Source: Rhabditoides inermis (Eukaryota > Nematoda > Chromadorea > Rhabditida > Rhabditidae). From it: a stretch of DNA of 64,000 bases. The stretch covers positions 62,001-126,000 of the forward strand of contig CAWZYM010000299.1 in assembly GCA_963966185.1 (NCBI GenBank), given 5' to 3'. Numbering within the stretch: the first letter of the stretch is position 1; every line of letters starts with the position of its first letter. The notes under the pieces are model-generated. The model did no database searches, had not been told where the DNA came from, and worked only from the letters and a program-made list of their open reading frames with translations. The position numbers were made by a program, and so were the translations under genes. Below, piece by piece: positions 12,566-26,344 of this stretch.

Positions 12566-15500
12566 TCATAAAGACCGTGAGTTGTGGTCTTGACTGCCTT
12601 CTACGGCGGCAGTTGCAGCGCCCTCCTCCATCTCCATCGTCTCTTCCTCGTCTTCAGCCAGCTCTCCTCCAGACTTGTCCTTCTCCTCCTCGTCCTCGGA
12701 CTCATCCCCCTCTCCCTCTCCTTCCTCCCCCTCCTCCTCTTCTTCCAACCCGGGACCGTCATCCATACCCTCCCCATTCATGTCCTCCACGTCCTGAAAC
12801 GAAACATTCAAAACATAAAATTACATCTCTACACTCTCTCTCTCTTCATTTCCACGCTCCCTCTCACCATCTCCTCATCGTCCATCTCTTCATCATCCAT
12901 ATCCTCGTCGTCGAACTCTTCCTCATCTTCGTCGCTCCAATCATCGTACTCAAAGTCTTCCGTGATCCAGCTGCAACAACCAATCAATGAAACACTAAAT
13001 TAATAAATCGATACGCACATAGGATCGGCCTTCTTGGCGGGTGGCTCGGAGCGGTAGCGCTTGCGAATCATCGGGTGCGGATCTGCGTCGCGGTCTTCCG
13101 AGAAGCGACGTGGTCGTCGCGCACCTAAAATCAAACAATTGATACATCCATCCACAACAATCAATATCAACCCTTCACTCCCACGCAAAAACAACCAGAT
13201 ACAATAAACGTTTATCTTTAGCATTCAAAATTTAAAAAAAAATACAACACAAATTCACAGAGATCACTGACGCATACTCGCAAATCATTCCGGTCAAACT
13301 ATGAGTATCAAAACAAGCTAGCACACATATTGCGCACACTTTCAGAGATCGAGCCTCTGTCGCGCTCTTCCCCCTCCTCCTCCTGACTGTTCTCCCCTCC
13401 TTCTCCTCCATCCAGCCAGATGCGATCCGATCCTCTTCTTCGAACTGTCGCTGAACTGATCCAGTATGCCACGCAGCTTCCTCGTCTTCCACGCCTTGTT
13501 GTCCTTGTCCCCCTTCCTCTTTTCTTTCTTCTTCTCCCTCTGCCGACTCCTCTTCCATACTCGCTCGTCCCTCCCCTCGGCAGCCTTCCGAGCTGCCAGC
13601 ACTGCACAACACCCAGTCCAATCATGCTAATCGATTAATCAATAATCTCCAAACTCACGATCGATCACTGCCTCCGTGGTGAGCTCTCCCCTGCCGGCAG
13701 CCAGCTCATGCTTTTTCAGCTCCGCCCACTGCTCCGGGCCAGCCAGCTCCTGAGCACAGTTAACCATCAGAAAAGCAAGTTAACGACTCAATATTTTGCC
13801 AAACAACCCTATCTCCAACTATGTGAATAAGTAAACTTTCATGCTCACCTTGATTCTACTGGTGATGAGGTCGCGCATGAAACGCACGCCAAATTCAAAG
13901 TGTGGATACCACGAGGTCCAGGAGACTGTCGATGAGAGAGCCTGGAAACATGGTCAAAATGCCAATTGTCATCAATCACTGAAATATAAATTTCAAGCCC
14001 TTTCAAAAACAAACAAACGTATTCTCCACTAATCATGCTTTGATGAACGTTTTGCAGTAGAACTAAGATGACAGATAATCTCGCCTCGCTACTTCGAAGA
14101 GAACCACAACCACACAAACATCACATCACTCAACCATACAACAGGCGAGAAAATTCACGTTTCACACTTCTCCGTCAAAATAAGAACAACGCACTCACCT
14201 CCTGCTTGGGGGGCTCCGTCATGAGCATCTCGGCATATTTGAGCAGATAAGCACCGCAGTCGTAGAAGTTGCTCTGCTGGGGCAGATTCGACGGCACCAG
14301 TGCGCCCAGACTAGTACGCTCCAGACTGAACAAACTATGAGTGTATTTGAATTCCGATTCATCTATACTTGTCTTATTGTATCATACAATGTCTTCGAAT
14401 AACCACACTGAACCACTTACACTCCCTCCATCTTCTTCTTGTCGGCCAGCTCCAGTTCGAGGTAGTCGCGCACCAGATCCACCACCGCTCGCCTGAAACA
14501 GAATATCATCACATCCTCTACACTTACTTCTACAGTAAAATGCAACCAGCAAGTAGTACAGTACACCCAAACATACACCGAACCGATAGCGTACCTCTTG
14601 GTATCATTGGCATCAGCCAACGAGTCACAGACAATGATGTATGTGCTGGGATCGAGCCGGCTGGCGCCCCGCCGCCTAGACTCTTCCAACTTCTCCGTCG
14701 CCTCCGCAGCTGGGACAACGGCGAGGCGGGGACGGACAACCACAACGAGGTACCTGGACACGGGACATCTGCTCCACAATCCGAGAGAGAGAGAGAGAAA
14801 GATAGAAAGAGAGAGAGAGAAGGGAGGGAGAGACGCATCCACTCCACTCACCAGTGCATATCATCCACAACGGGAATCACGATATAGTCCTTGGAGAAAA
14901 TGTCGACGTTCTTTGTCCACTTGGATACGGCGCGGTAGTTCGACTCGATCTGAATAGATATTCTCTCCTTCCCCTCTCTCTCTCTCTTTCTCGCTTTCTC
15001 TTCCCACACTCACCCATTTGAACCTCTCGGCGGCTCCCCTGACCGACTTGTGGTACACCCTCATACTGGGTGGCCGCTCGGTGAGTCGCTTGAAGAAAAA
15101 CGACGTGAAGATGTGCATGCGGGAGCGCCTCAACGAGAAACCGTGAAAAGCAGGTATCGCGAGACAATCAAGTAAATACAACGTTAATAGCTCGTAATAG
15201 TTCTTTTCATCGGTTACAAATCTAATCCGTGCAACATTTACAATATTTCAAAAGTTTTGCCGCAACCGCAACTATGAAACAGCAAAACCAATGCCAATCC
15301 CTGAGATATCTTTGTTTTAGATTTCAGAAGAAAATAAAACAGAACATAAACAAAACACGTTGTCACATTTTTCTGCAAAAAAGGTGAAAAATACGTTCCA
15401 CAAATACATCAAGTACCAACTCTTACAATCGACAAATTAATCTTCCTTTCTTTCACCCAACAACGAACAGAAACAACAACTGCACTCACTGCTCCTCGGT

Positions 15501-17768
15501 GCACATCTGGTACTGTATCAAGCGCAGGTAGAAATCAATGATCGTGTCGTTCAGCATCTCATTGTGAGCCAGACCCTGCAAGCAACTCATAACAGTCTCC
15601 CATTATTCTCCTCCCACCTTCATGTCATCATGATGCAGTGTGACCGAGTCCCTCCCGGTGCGTGGGAAGATGAGCAGGGTGCCTGCCGCGAACCTCGGTT
15701 TCTTGGCGGGAGGGGGCGCGGGGGACGCGGAACCCTCGGTCGCGGGGGCAGACGACGCACACGCTACAACACATCAATCGTGGAACCAATACACATTCCG
15801 CACTGCTCGTAATCGCACTCAGCAATCACTTGCATGATAGTATCCCAAACTACCGTACCCCATATACCATACCTTTGGGCTTGGCCTTCTCGTCGTCGTC
15901 GCTGCTGTCGTCGATCTCCATGACAATCGGCTCTGGCGCCTTCTTCGGGGTCTTCGTGCCCCGAGCGGGCATAGAGCGAGTAGCAGGCGCGGACGGGGTC
16001 GGAGGCTGCAAGCACCAATACTATACTCTTCTCTATGTAATAACAACACTATGCTACAACTACAGTCTGCATCCGAAAAGAAACTCGCGACGCGAACATT
16101 ATACAGTACCTCAATTCCAACCTACCGTACCTTTGCATCGACGTCCGGCCCCATGCTGCCGGGCACGGGCACCAGCTTGTCCATCTCATCCTCCGCGCAC
16201 ATGAGCTGCTGCCGCTGCCGCTGCAGATTCGCCCGCAGAGCCTCCTTCACCGGAGTCGACGGGTCCACAGACAGCTTCTGAACCAGGTGAAAGTTGAACA
16301 TAAACAAATACATGTAAACAACAACAAAAACAACATACCTGTCCATTAGTGGTATTGATGAGGTGGAGGGCGGGCGACTTCTTCTGTAGAGTGCCTGCTC
16401 CGCCGACGCCGGCGTGGCGAGGCGACTTGCGGACAGCGCCGTTCTGTGAGTCGTCTGCAACACACGCTAATCAAAACAGTTTTTTGTAAACGTAGTACAA
16501 AATATAAATGTAATACAACATTTGAAACATCTCTGGCACTATTCATAATGAAATGCCTGCAACTGACCGACGGCAGTGTCGTGTTCCTGCTTCACTCCGT
16601 TCTCACTCGCCCCGCCTCCTCGCACGCGGATCTCGATGCCCGTAGACAAGAAGTAGTCGTTCGTCTCCAGAGTACTCAGCTCACCTGCACAACACCCGAA
16701 TAAACACATTTGCATAATAAACACATTTGCATAAACCTTTAACAATATTTTTAAACTGACTTCCGAATCGGCGACGGTCCTTCTCCCTGTAGCCGAAGAC
16801 GAGCATCGTCTTGTGGTCCTCCAGGTCCAGCTTCAACTTCTTCTGCTCATTCGACGAGTTGTACTGCGACATCCACATCTGGTGACGGGCGAGGTACATC
16901 TGAATGAATCAGAAACAGAATATTATCGTTTTGATAAGTCCGACTATCAAAACGATAAGGTTACGAGTTCCTTACTGTAACGGAAAGTGGGTAAACACCA
17001 AAACAAATATCAACAAATAAACACACCGTTGAACAGATAAACTTCTTGAGTACTTCGAAGGTGCCGGGCTGGTGAGGAGAGTCGATCTTCTGACACACCT
17101 CACCCGTCGGAGACGTGGAGAGGAAAAAGGTGATGTGACTGCAATAGGACTATAGAACCATGAGCATAAAGGTAACAATGATAAAACTTATAAGAACGAT
17201 ATGCCATAAACCACTGACGTGACTTGTTTGTCGACGGTGGCGGCGTCTCCGGCGCAGGCCCTGGTGAGGTGGTCGAGTATGGCGAGGCTGGCGGCCAGCT
17301 TGCGCGCCGTCCCCACCTTCACCAGGTGCAGCACCATGAACGCCCCGCACGCGTCTCCGCTCCGCAGCTGCATCCATTGACATTGCAAAGCATAGAGCAC
17401 CAGACACTCACCGAAATGTCGCGGATCACCGTGGCTTTGAGCGAGACGTCTGGACAGCCCGCCACTTCGCTGATGGTGACGATCATGTCGTCGCCGTTCA
17501 ATTTCGTCTGAACAGTTACAATTACATGGTTTATACTATCAAATTTTCGAAAACATGATGATTATTAAAATGCTCACCTGGCTCTTGAAAACTAGTTTGG
17601 CGGTCGATTTGCACTTGACGGAGCCAACGTACACCGTTGCCGCATGTAACTACAACGTGATATTTGCATCGCTAATAAATAAACAAAGAAGTAAACACCA
17701 ACCACAAGAAGATCTCGCGTTGGCGTGCCCAGCGCGAGTCCGCCGCCTGCACTATCGCCGGCAGTCAT
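12566..17768 (-). CDS. ulp-2: SUMO-specific cysteine protease, ULP-2 / SENP6-7 type
   Basis: About 17 exons on the minus strand, starting MTAGDSAGGG at 17768. The N-terminal half (e.g. MYLARHQMWMSQY, LVFGYREKDRRRFG) is unassigned and ends in a Pro/Ala-rich acidic linker (EIDDSSDDDEKAK). The catalytic domain is clear: NEMLNDTIIDFYLRLI, then VVDDMHW (catalytic His, near 14855), IIVCDSLAD (Asp, near 14635) and QQSNFYDCGAYLLKYAE (Gln and nucleophile Cys, Cys codon at 14254-14256). These proteases (C48 family) cut SUMO precursors or poly-SUMO chains, usually in the nucleus. A long insertion lies between His and Asp, as in the SENP6/7 branch. A basic Lys/Arg tail (13342-13610) and an acidic tail (12566-13127; EDFEYDDWSDEDEEE) follow. 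The junction between them is not resolved: the basic frame meets a stop at 13342 before any good donor. The acidic exons could therefore belong to another isoform or a separate small gene. Confidence 0.85.
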
Positions 17769-18423
17769 TGCACTAGATGCTCAATCGATCGGTATCAACG
17801 ATTCCCTGTAGAAATTATCTAATTAGAACCTAAACAAACAAAGAAAACGACAAAAAGTAAACAAAACAACAGAAAATAAACAAAAACCTGAAATTTTCAG
17901 ATTCGAAAAAAATCGCATCTTTTCGCGGCGGGACCAAATTTCAAGAATATTTATAGTGAAATAGGAATTGTGGCAGAGATAACTTACTTTTTCTCAGGTT
18001 TTGAAAATACCAAAACATACGAAAAATTTGTTACATAGAACAAAAATACAAAACTCACGCATCTATTGGAATATCGATTTTGGTTTGTGTGTATATTCAA
18101 ATGATCTCTCAGGCTCATGGCAGCGACAGTGAGTGGAGTGGCCTGTTATCGGAATAAAGGTCAGACCGGACCGGGTCTCTCTCTCCCCATCGCTCATATC
18201 AATACCATAAAGGCACAACGCACGTGTTTTCGTTTCGTCAGTTTGTTGGTGTATTCGCTCTCCTTCGCGCACTCTCTCCTTCCCCCTCTTTCTCTCTCTC
18301 CCTCTCTCTCCCTCTCTATCTTTCTTTCTCTCTTTCTCTCTCTCTATCTATATCTCTCTATATCTCTATTTCCAGATCCGCATTGTTTACAAGTGAACCT
18401 TTCTTTACAAGTAAACATTCAGG
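17769..18423. promoter_or_regulatory. Divergent intergenic region, shared promoter candidate
   Basis: The SUMO protease (minus) and the dienelactone-hydrolase-type gene (plus) start 655 bp apart, head to head. The right part is CT-rich and ends in a TTTCCAG acceptor about 48 nt before the hydrolase ATG. That acceptor could serve a 5'-UTR intron or spliced-leader addition. No TATA box was recognised. Confidence 0.4.
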
Positions 18424-18670
18424 ATGGTGCTGACCTCATCGCTCGAGTATCGCGACGACGACGGAACCGTATTCGAGGGATTCCTCGCACAACCCGAGTG
18501 AGTACTCATAACTGCAATGTACTGATCACTGATAGCTACATCTTATTGACGGCTAAATGTTTCAAGCACCAACAGACCGTGGCGATACAAGAGAGACAGA
18601 CGGAAAATGCGTGCTTCTCTTTTATATTTCCATTGTCTCTTGTCACTGTACTTCATGTCCGAAAGAAAGA

Positions 18671-18720
<50 letters not shown>

Positions 18721-20471
18721 AAGAGAGTTCTCTGATCAGAGGCGACACTGACCGTCTTCCCGGAGTGGTGATCTTCCCTTCTTTCGCTGGCTGCTCCGAC
18801 TTCGAGAAGGAGAAGGCCGTGCTGCTGGCCGAGGTACCTTTTGTCTATTTGAAAAAAATCATTTGTTGTATTCACAACCAGAATATAGATCAAAATGTAA
18901 TGGAAACTGTCACCAATACCGATCATTAGAAGTTATTTTCTTTTCTTTGTAGCTTGGCTACGTCGCTCTCGCAGCTGATCCCTATGGAAAGGGAGTGACC
19001 GGCACTACCAAGGAGGTAAGGAGAGAGAAAGAGAGAGGGGGGGGGGTAAAAAAAAGATAGAGAGAGAGAAAGAGAGAGAGAGAAAGAGAGAGAGAGATCC
19101 ACCTTCCAGGAGTGCTTCGCTCTGATGAAGCCCCTCATCGAGGCTAGGACAACCACCCTCCAGGTAATATCACACATACTATGTTTTATCGTAAATTAAA
19201 CTGTTCGTATATAGAGTGCGCCAGAGCGATAGTTTTTTTATTTACTTTGCTTACAGATCGGAAGACGGTGCTCTAACCATCTACCTCTCTTTTGCGCCCT
19301 ATTGTCGCTAGCTGACTCCCCGTCTTCGTCTGATCTATCCCACAGCGCGCGGCTCATTGAGACAATAGAACTATATGTCTAACAGATCAGAATCAAAGCG
19401 CGCCTGCTGTCCGAGAAACGAGAATGTCTAACAGTTATTACGTATAGTTGATATGATATCGTTTTCCAGAACCGTCTCCGCGCATCTCTGGAAGCCCTGA
19501 AGGGAGTCGAAAGGGTGGACAAGACCAAGGCGAGGGTGGGTAGATTCATTCAATCAATCAATCATTTATCCAGAATCGCTATATCCTGACTATACAACAA
19601 GTGCATACGGTACACCACAAGGGCTAAGCGCTGGGAGAAACACAGTTTGGCAACGGGGATGGTAGGGTCGAAGGTCGAAAGTCAATATTAGATCGATATT
19701 CAGTCGATAATCATTCGATTTCCTTTCCATACTCCATTAGAATTAGATACCATTATAGACGATAGTGAGGCTCCGGATCTTCCTTTCTTTCCATTATAAT
19801 CCACAATAGTAACTCCGCGGGCTAGGAAGACAGCGTTCTCATGAGCTATTCCCCGCCTTGCTCAAGGGTACTGGGGGAAGATCATTTCGATCCGACCGCG
19901 CGATGCGAGAGAGGAAGAAATAATAATCCCTAGGGTAGATTATTGATTTGATAGTAGATAAGGGTAGATTATTGATTTGATAGATGATCGATTGATTACC
20001 TTTCTTCTCAGCTCGCCGCCATGGGCTACTGTTTCGGTGGACTATGCGCACTCGACATTGCCCGATCGAATGTGAGATTTTTATTCTTTTATTTCACTCC
20101 CATTTTCTTATCATTTACAGGCTCTGGGAGTCGTTGCCTGCATCTCATTCCACGGAACTCTCACTCCCCTCCCGGGAGCTGAGATCGAGAAGGTAACCAA
20201 TAAGATCGATAATTAATCAATAACCCCTTATCCTTATCAGATCCGCGCCACTGTCGCTGTCCACCACGGAGACATTGACACGCATGTGAATGAGCAGGTA
20301 TGAGAGAGAGGAGAGAGGGAGAGATCACACCTTCATATTTCAGGTGCCGGCTTTCCAACAGGAGATGCGCGACAGACAGGCCGACTGGCAGTTCACCAAC
20401 TACGGAAACGCCGCCCACGCATTCACCAAGCCTGGTATCTCTCTCTCCTCTCTCTCTCTCCTTCCTCCCTC

Positions 20472-20502
<31 letters not shown>

Positions 20503-20626
20503 GCTTATCACATCTATCTATTCAGGGGCGGAGAAGCTTGGAGTCCCCTCAGTTGCCTACAACAAGGAGGCAGCGGTTCGTTCCTGGGCCGCCACCGTCG
20601 CTCTCCTCGCTGAGAAACTCCACTAG
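18424..20626 (+). CDS. Dienelactone hydrolase family protein
   Basis: Ten exons join in frame: 18424-18497, 18740-18833, about 18952-19014, 19110-19161, 19469-19535, 20011-20070, 20120-20192, 20241-20297, 20344-20434 and 20526-20626. The protein has about 245 residues, normal for the family. The order is standard for this alpha/beta hydrolase: strand-1 region GTVFEGFLAQPEG, LPGVVIFPSFAGCSDFE, GYVALAADPYGKG, the nucleophile elbow GYCFGG (catalytic Cys), ACISFHGTL, HHGDIDTHV (Asp) and NAAHAFTKP (catalytic His). Bacterial members open dienelactone rings; metazoan relatives are cytosolic with poorly known substrates, so the substrate here is unknown. Introns carry GA and CT microsatellites (for example 18671-18726 and 19020-19095). 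Confidence 0.93.
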
Positions 20627-21718
20627 GGGAACACTAAGTAATATTTGCGTAACTACATAAGTAGTAGGCACGACTTCAAAATTGCTGACTGTGATAAATG
20701 ATCTATAGTCGCCGCCTGGTGGATAGTTTCTGTTATTGACAGCCGGGGTCAGTTGGCGAAACTCAGTTTCGAGCGAGAGAGGGCAGACAGCGCGGGCAAA
20801 TGGTCGAGTGTCGCGCGGCCTCTTTGATTCGCATGCCGGCTTCTTTGATCAATATTATCGTTTGAAAGCGCGCGCTTGGCTCTCCTCACGACTAGAAGGT
20901 AGATCGAATGCGACTCGAGGGTAGATCGATTTTCTACCGTAATCTGGCGAACTATCTCCTAGAATAATATTATGCTCATTTTGTGAATGATGAGTGGCTC
21001 GCCTCGTCCTCGTGAGACTCATATTTACTATCCCTGTATACAGGTAAACAATCTAACAACACGTACAAGGAAGCTTGTCGTATAAAACAAGGATGACTGT
21101 TGGACGGGGCTGTGGGTGAGTGAGAGGACAGCTGTCTCTGTCTACCCTCTGAGGCCGACTTGGATGTGTGGCGACGCAGGGTTGGGGATGGTCGCAACCG
21201 GAGTGGCGGCGTCGCAACTGACTGGCGAGCAGTTGCTATTTCTCGTGGTTGCAATCAGTCGAGAGAGTGCCTCGCTGTGTTCCTCGCGTCGGTCGATCTC
21301 CCGTTGTAGTGCACGTCATTCTGTAAACGTATAAAACGTCTCAGGTATTGACCTGGAAGTGTGAGTCGCACAACCTCTCCACTCTTCGAGGTTCACATCT
21401 GAACGGTCGCGCCAAAATACTCCCCTTTCCCGAAAAACACGAGCGTGAAATTCGAATTCAACTATTTTTTTGGCGAAAAAATAGTTATAAAATCACCCTC
21501 AAAAATCTCGATTTTGAAATGAATTGATTGGTTATTTGAAACAAATGAACAACCAATATATCCGAACATGTAAATTACGTGAAACTGTCACTTTAAAAAC
21601 AAAACGTTCCTTTAATATTATGCTCAACTTGTCGAACCTTTTCAATCAGATCCGTTGTAAACACAAACGTTTTTCACTTGCATACCGTATAAATCATAAT
21701 CTCTTGAGAGAGAGAGAG

Positions 21719-21765
<47 letters not shown>

Positions 21766-22277
21766 AGAGGAGAGAGAGGGAGAGAGAGGGAGCAAGAGAG
21801 GGAGAGAGAGAGACTTCAGAATAATTAAACCATTTACTGGAAGCACCTCGGATTATTAACAAGCATCAGTCACTTGTAGAAACGAATCGCTTACCGAGCA
21901 AAACAAACTCACATATCCTTCTCTATCTTTATCATATCATCAAAACGGCACCAAACAAAACGGTTCTAAAGGGAATTAGTAAAAACAAAAACGGCTCGAA
22001 CTAGATTTCTAAATAATAGCTCGAACATCTCTAAATAACGACAGACAAAACGGCTAAATCTCGACGAAAAAAGGCACACAACAATAATTATACTGATAAA
22101 TGGTAGAAGTATATACTGATAAATGGTAAAAAAAATCGATCAACCCTTAAGTCGCATTTTGAGTAGTGAGGACCCAGGCGCGCGCACTCTAACGATGCCA
22201 ACGATGCAGGCGGCGACTATACTCATCTCACACACATAAATCCAATACATATCGAATACTTACATACAATTGACGAC
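20627..22277. other. Intergenic, convergent gene ends; GA microsatellite
   Basis: The hydrolase (+) and B-box gene (-) converge here. A GA/GGGAGA tract lies at about 21706-21812, and a short duplicated TACTGATAAATGGTA at about 22089-22130. No coding exon was recognised. Confidence 0.6.
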
Positions 22278-23747
22278 CTAGCGCTTGAGTTTTGGCTCCT
22301 TCTCTAACTGCTTCGTTGCGTGGTTCAAGGAAAAGCCATGCTTGATCTTACACAGGATTTCGTACAGGATTTCGCCTCTGTCACAGCTCTTGGTGAACCC
22401 TGTGTGGGCTAGAACGCGAGAGAGGTCATAGTTCCACCTGTAGTGAGTAATATGAGATAAGAAAAGTTACATAATAAATAGGATGTCAGTACTTGACGTC
22501 GTTGTACTCCTCAATCTCAGACAGCTTCACGCTGCCTCCACGGAGAATGATGTACTCTCCGACCGTGTAGGCCATGCCCGAACCCTACGATGATATGATT
22601 CAATTAATCATGCACCCTTTTTTTAAATTACCTTGCTCTCTGCTGTCCTTCTGCCCGATCTCGTCTTCACCTCAAACGGAAGCGTCATCCGAGTCCTCGT
22701 TGACGGTCGTCTAACACCTTAGCATAGAACAAAGCATTGATCAGTGTTACTCACTTCTGAATCGGCTCCTGCCTCCTTTCGCCTCGACTTCTGCTGATTG
22801 TTGGTGTCGCGCTGGTGCCGAGTAGGACATGATTCGGGAGGAGTGCTCATGCTGCGGCGACGTTGCGCACGCCCTTCTTCGAAGTCGCTCTTCTCGATAA
22901 ACTGATAAATACATTCAATAAAAACCTTCTTTTCGACACTTCGCATACCGTCGGTGAATACTTTGCGATGACGGTGGCTCTCGACGGCAGAACGTAGTTA
23001 GATCCGTTGTTCCCATTTAGGACCATCCACAAGAGAGCGGGCTGGAAACTTGACTCGTCGTTGTCACCGCAGCTGAAATAAAACTTCATGCACTAATAAT
23101 TGTGGGAAATTCACCTTCTCAACAGTGTCGTTGCTGAGGACGTGTTTACGCCCACAGTTGTAACACAGGAACTTGTCGCAATTGTGGCAGTAATAAGTGG
23201 CAAAGGAGGGGCTTCCGTCCGTCTTAGTACAGCACCCGATAAGTGTGAAGAGACCTTGCGCCAGGTTCATGGGAATGAGCGCATGTCTGCTTTTCCTATG
23301 GTGTCCGCTATGCACGGTACATAGCCTAGTCAAAGCGCAGGTGCTCTGAAGGCAACGGTAAGTTGCAGGCTTGTCGCAAACGAGGCAGCTGCAAGACAAT
23401 CGAATTACAAGAACACAAACAAAAAACACGGTAACACTCACTTTTTAGTTGTTATCGCCTCTTCGGGCTTTGGCGGAAGGAAAGATTTGAGCTTGGGAGA
23501 CATCGTCGACTGCCACTCTCTGAAAGAACTTCATTAGACTGACAGTCGTTTATTGTACGTTTATAGTAACAAAAGGGAAACGTATAGGATGAGTAGGCGA
23601 TTGCGCTAGAGATCGCCTGCATCAACTGTCCATAAACCCCCACAATAAACTGACAACTCACTTGCTTGGTGGGGTCTTGAGGGGAGGTGGGGTCTTGAAG
23701 GTGTACGGCGGCAGCAGCTCCGTCTTGAGCTGCTGCTTGTCAACACC
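22278..23747 (-). CDS. B-box zinc-finger protein (5' end incomplete)
   Basis: Minus-strand exons: about 23660-23747 (GVDKQQLKTELLPPYTFKTP), 23441-23522 (WQSTMSPKLKSFLPPKPEE), 23115-23390, about 22947-23068, 22762-22902, then smaller exons to the stop at 22278. The largest exon carries a B-box-like double zinc site: CLVCDKPATYRC, CALTRLCTVHSGHH, then YYCHNCDKFLCYNCGRKH, with the C-x2-C ... C-x2-C ... H spacing of B-box/TRIM proteins. No RING is seen. The C-terminal part (MAYTVGEYIILRGGSVKL, WNYDLSRVLAHTGF) has an unknown alpha/beta look. B-boxes usually mediate protein-protein contact, often in ubiquitin ligases, but without a RING no ligase role can be claimed. The true start is upstream; a 2.1-kb TIR element (24170-26304) may sit in its 5' intron. 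Confidence 0.7.
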
Positions 23748-24169
23748 CTGCAATGATTTCATTAGACTTCAACGGCAGTCGTATTATATACAAGATAAAC
23801 AAAGGGGCAACGCATGGTAGGCGATCGCCTTCATCAATCGACCCAAAAAAGTTTGCGACGTCGTATTCTTAGCAAAACATTCATGAGCAAAAACAATAGC
23901 TTATAGATAACCCAAGTGAGGATACTGGAGTGTAACCAGCAATCACAACTAACGAAAAAAACACCAAATCGAAATATTTTATTTTTAAACCATCCTAATA
24001 TATAGATAAGAAGTATAAAACAATATATTTTTAATAACAACAGCAAACATTTTGTCTGGCGGAGTCCATTATCACTCCGCTGCTCTACGTGATAAATCAT
24101 TTTTCATTATCCATATACAATTCGCTTAGGAGGGATAGGTTTATGCTAGAACAAGCAAAAGTCAGGGCA

Positions 24170-26304
24170 TATAGTGGCTGCCCCGTTTTGGCGGTAGGCA
24201 AGTTGTGAATCGTCATTCTTTTATTATGTACAAGCGCATACTTGATGCGTTAAACAGTTGACATTTTCTTCATTGCGCACTCTCATAACCGGTCGACCGG
24301 TGTCTGTTGACCGATCAGTGACGATAAGTTTATGGAAATGACATGCAAATGAGCGTGTTCGATACAGTATCCGTGAACCTAAGAATGAAAATAACTCTTT
24401 CCAAACTTCATGAAATTGCACAAAAATTTGATATGAGGTTCTTGGATGGGTTCCCTACAATTCTCGGAGAGCGGATTTTGAAAATTGTTTCTCAGAGGAG
24501 AGATAATTAATAAAATGCTAATTACATTGGAGTCATATCTTTAAATCCAGCTGATAAATTGATCGATATCAAGTACCAGTTGTCTATTGACACCTATAGG
24601 GACTTAGTTGGCACATTACTAAGATCATAAAGTCGGCTACAAAATTCCAGGAATGATGTGCAGGTTAACCACACAAAATTATTAAGAGAGCACTAAACAC
24701 AGTCCGGCTGGAGCACGAACACCACAAATACGTGAGTATATGTGCTGACGCAATTGTGGTGTTCGGGCCGAAGAAGAAACAGCTGTTCGGCAACCTATTT
24801 GATTGTTTGTCTATTTTTATTGTGTTTGTTACGTTTTTGTTGTTATTTTAAGATTCAAATATAATATAACAGTTGTAAACGTCATGTGCTATGTGTTTTG
24901 TGTTGTTTGCTGAATTTGGTGACCTGCTTGTTTCAGTGAATGCAGTGCATGGGCTCGGCGCAGCGCTAATGTCGCCCCACCGTCTGGTCCTGGTCGCGGT
25001 AGCAGCGCCACTACCACTACTACTTTCAATCAAGTCAGTTGTTTTATATCAGCAAACACATTCTGTTTTGAATTTTGTATTGATTGATAACTGTGTTGCA
25101 GTTGGTTTGCCTATCACATGTGATTCGAGGCCCTCTGCAGTGGTCGGCGCGTGAGCAGCACCGGCGTCAACCCCCGCGCGTGTCAATTCAAGGTATGTAG
25201 TTACTTATTAATACTTCTGCAGTCATGAGTTCGTTGAAACGCCCCGTTTTTGTTTGTGTATTCATTGAGTGTTGTGTAGCAGTTGTAGCGCTTTGCCGCG
25301 GTCGCTTATGCAGCACGTGGTCGTGGTCGCACGTTTGCCATGGTCGCACGCTCATGTGTCAAGGTATGCGAATGCTGGTCACTTGTTGATACGACTCACG
25401 TCTACGCAGTTTGATTAATACAAGTTGTACATGCATTCATTTCTACTTTTGCCGAATTACTGTAGTTGTGAAACCTATATGTTACAGGTATCACTCAACG
25501 AGCCACCCCAGAGGGCACACAGAGGACACAGCACCTTCACCCAAGGCTACGGATGATCATAACATTAAAACATTTATATTTATTTTGTGATTGGGATTTG
25601 CATATCGATTGATGTTTGTCGTGGTTGTTGCATGTATATGATCTTTTTTTGCCTTTCTCATGTTGTAGATAAAATGTATGTGTGTTGCGAAGTTGCGATA
25701 TCAGCGATATGATAGTGTTCTTGTGATTGTTCTTGCATTTTGATGAATATTTCAGCAGTGTGAAATATGTTTCAACCCACTCTCTTTGTTGCGTACTTTT
25801 GGCGCGGCTGTAATATCAGCATCTTTTCTGCGCTTCTCGCAACTGCCTATATGGCGCAGCTGGTTAGCTGTCTGCCTATAGCGCTCACGGTCACGGGTTC
25901 GATTCCGCCTTGATGTTTTTGTGGGTGCCAAAATGAATGATTGGCATGAGTCCAACTGACGGGTCCAGCTACCGTAATTCTTGTGCACCGCCCATTCCTG
26001 GCCGATTGGAGAGGACTTTAGTATGATGTTGAACAGTAGTTTTTCCTATGAGAAGACACAGTTCGCTAAATAACTCCACAGTCGCTTCATGAAAACCGCT
26101 CAAACTTCGTCAGTAGGTGGTTCTTGATCCCCACTACAACTCTCGGAGAGCACATTTGTGATTTTGTTTCTCCTATTACAGATATTTTCAACTATATATA
26201 GCAATCCTGGGAATGAGGCGCATTTGCATAATTTTCTCATCGGTCTGCGTCATTTCTTCGGCCAGAGATAATTCGCCTACCGCGAAAACGGGGGACCCAC
26301 TATA
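24170..26304. mobile_element. TIR element, TATAGTGG family (copy 2, 2.1 kb)
   Basis: The left end TATAGTGGCTGCCCCGTTT and the right end CGGGGGACCCACTATA are inverted matches to copy 1, and subterminal sequence is shared (GGCGGTAGGCAAGTTGTGAA). The inside has no transposase that I can read. It carries a tRNA-like segment near 25850 and unassigned unique sequence. Non-autonomous, or with cargo captured from elsewhere. Confidence 0.75.
25843..25912 (+). other. tRNA-like sequence with Pol III A and B boxes
   Basis: An A-box match TGGCGCAGCTGG (25852) and a perfect B box GGTTCGATTCC (25896-25906) lie 44 nt apart, as in a tRNA gene. The acceptor and T stems do not pair, so this is a tRNA-derived relic (SINE-type head or pseudogene), not a working tRNA. 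Confidence 0.55.
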
Positions 26305-26344
26305 TGTGTAGTATGTGTAGTATGAATCATACTCTGACTAACCC

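Noticed and set aside
19216..19330. Possible tRNA (AGATGGTTAGAGCACC on minus strand)
   Set aside because: Only a D-arm/A-box-like piece; no B box or acceptor stem found.
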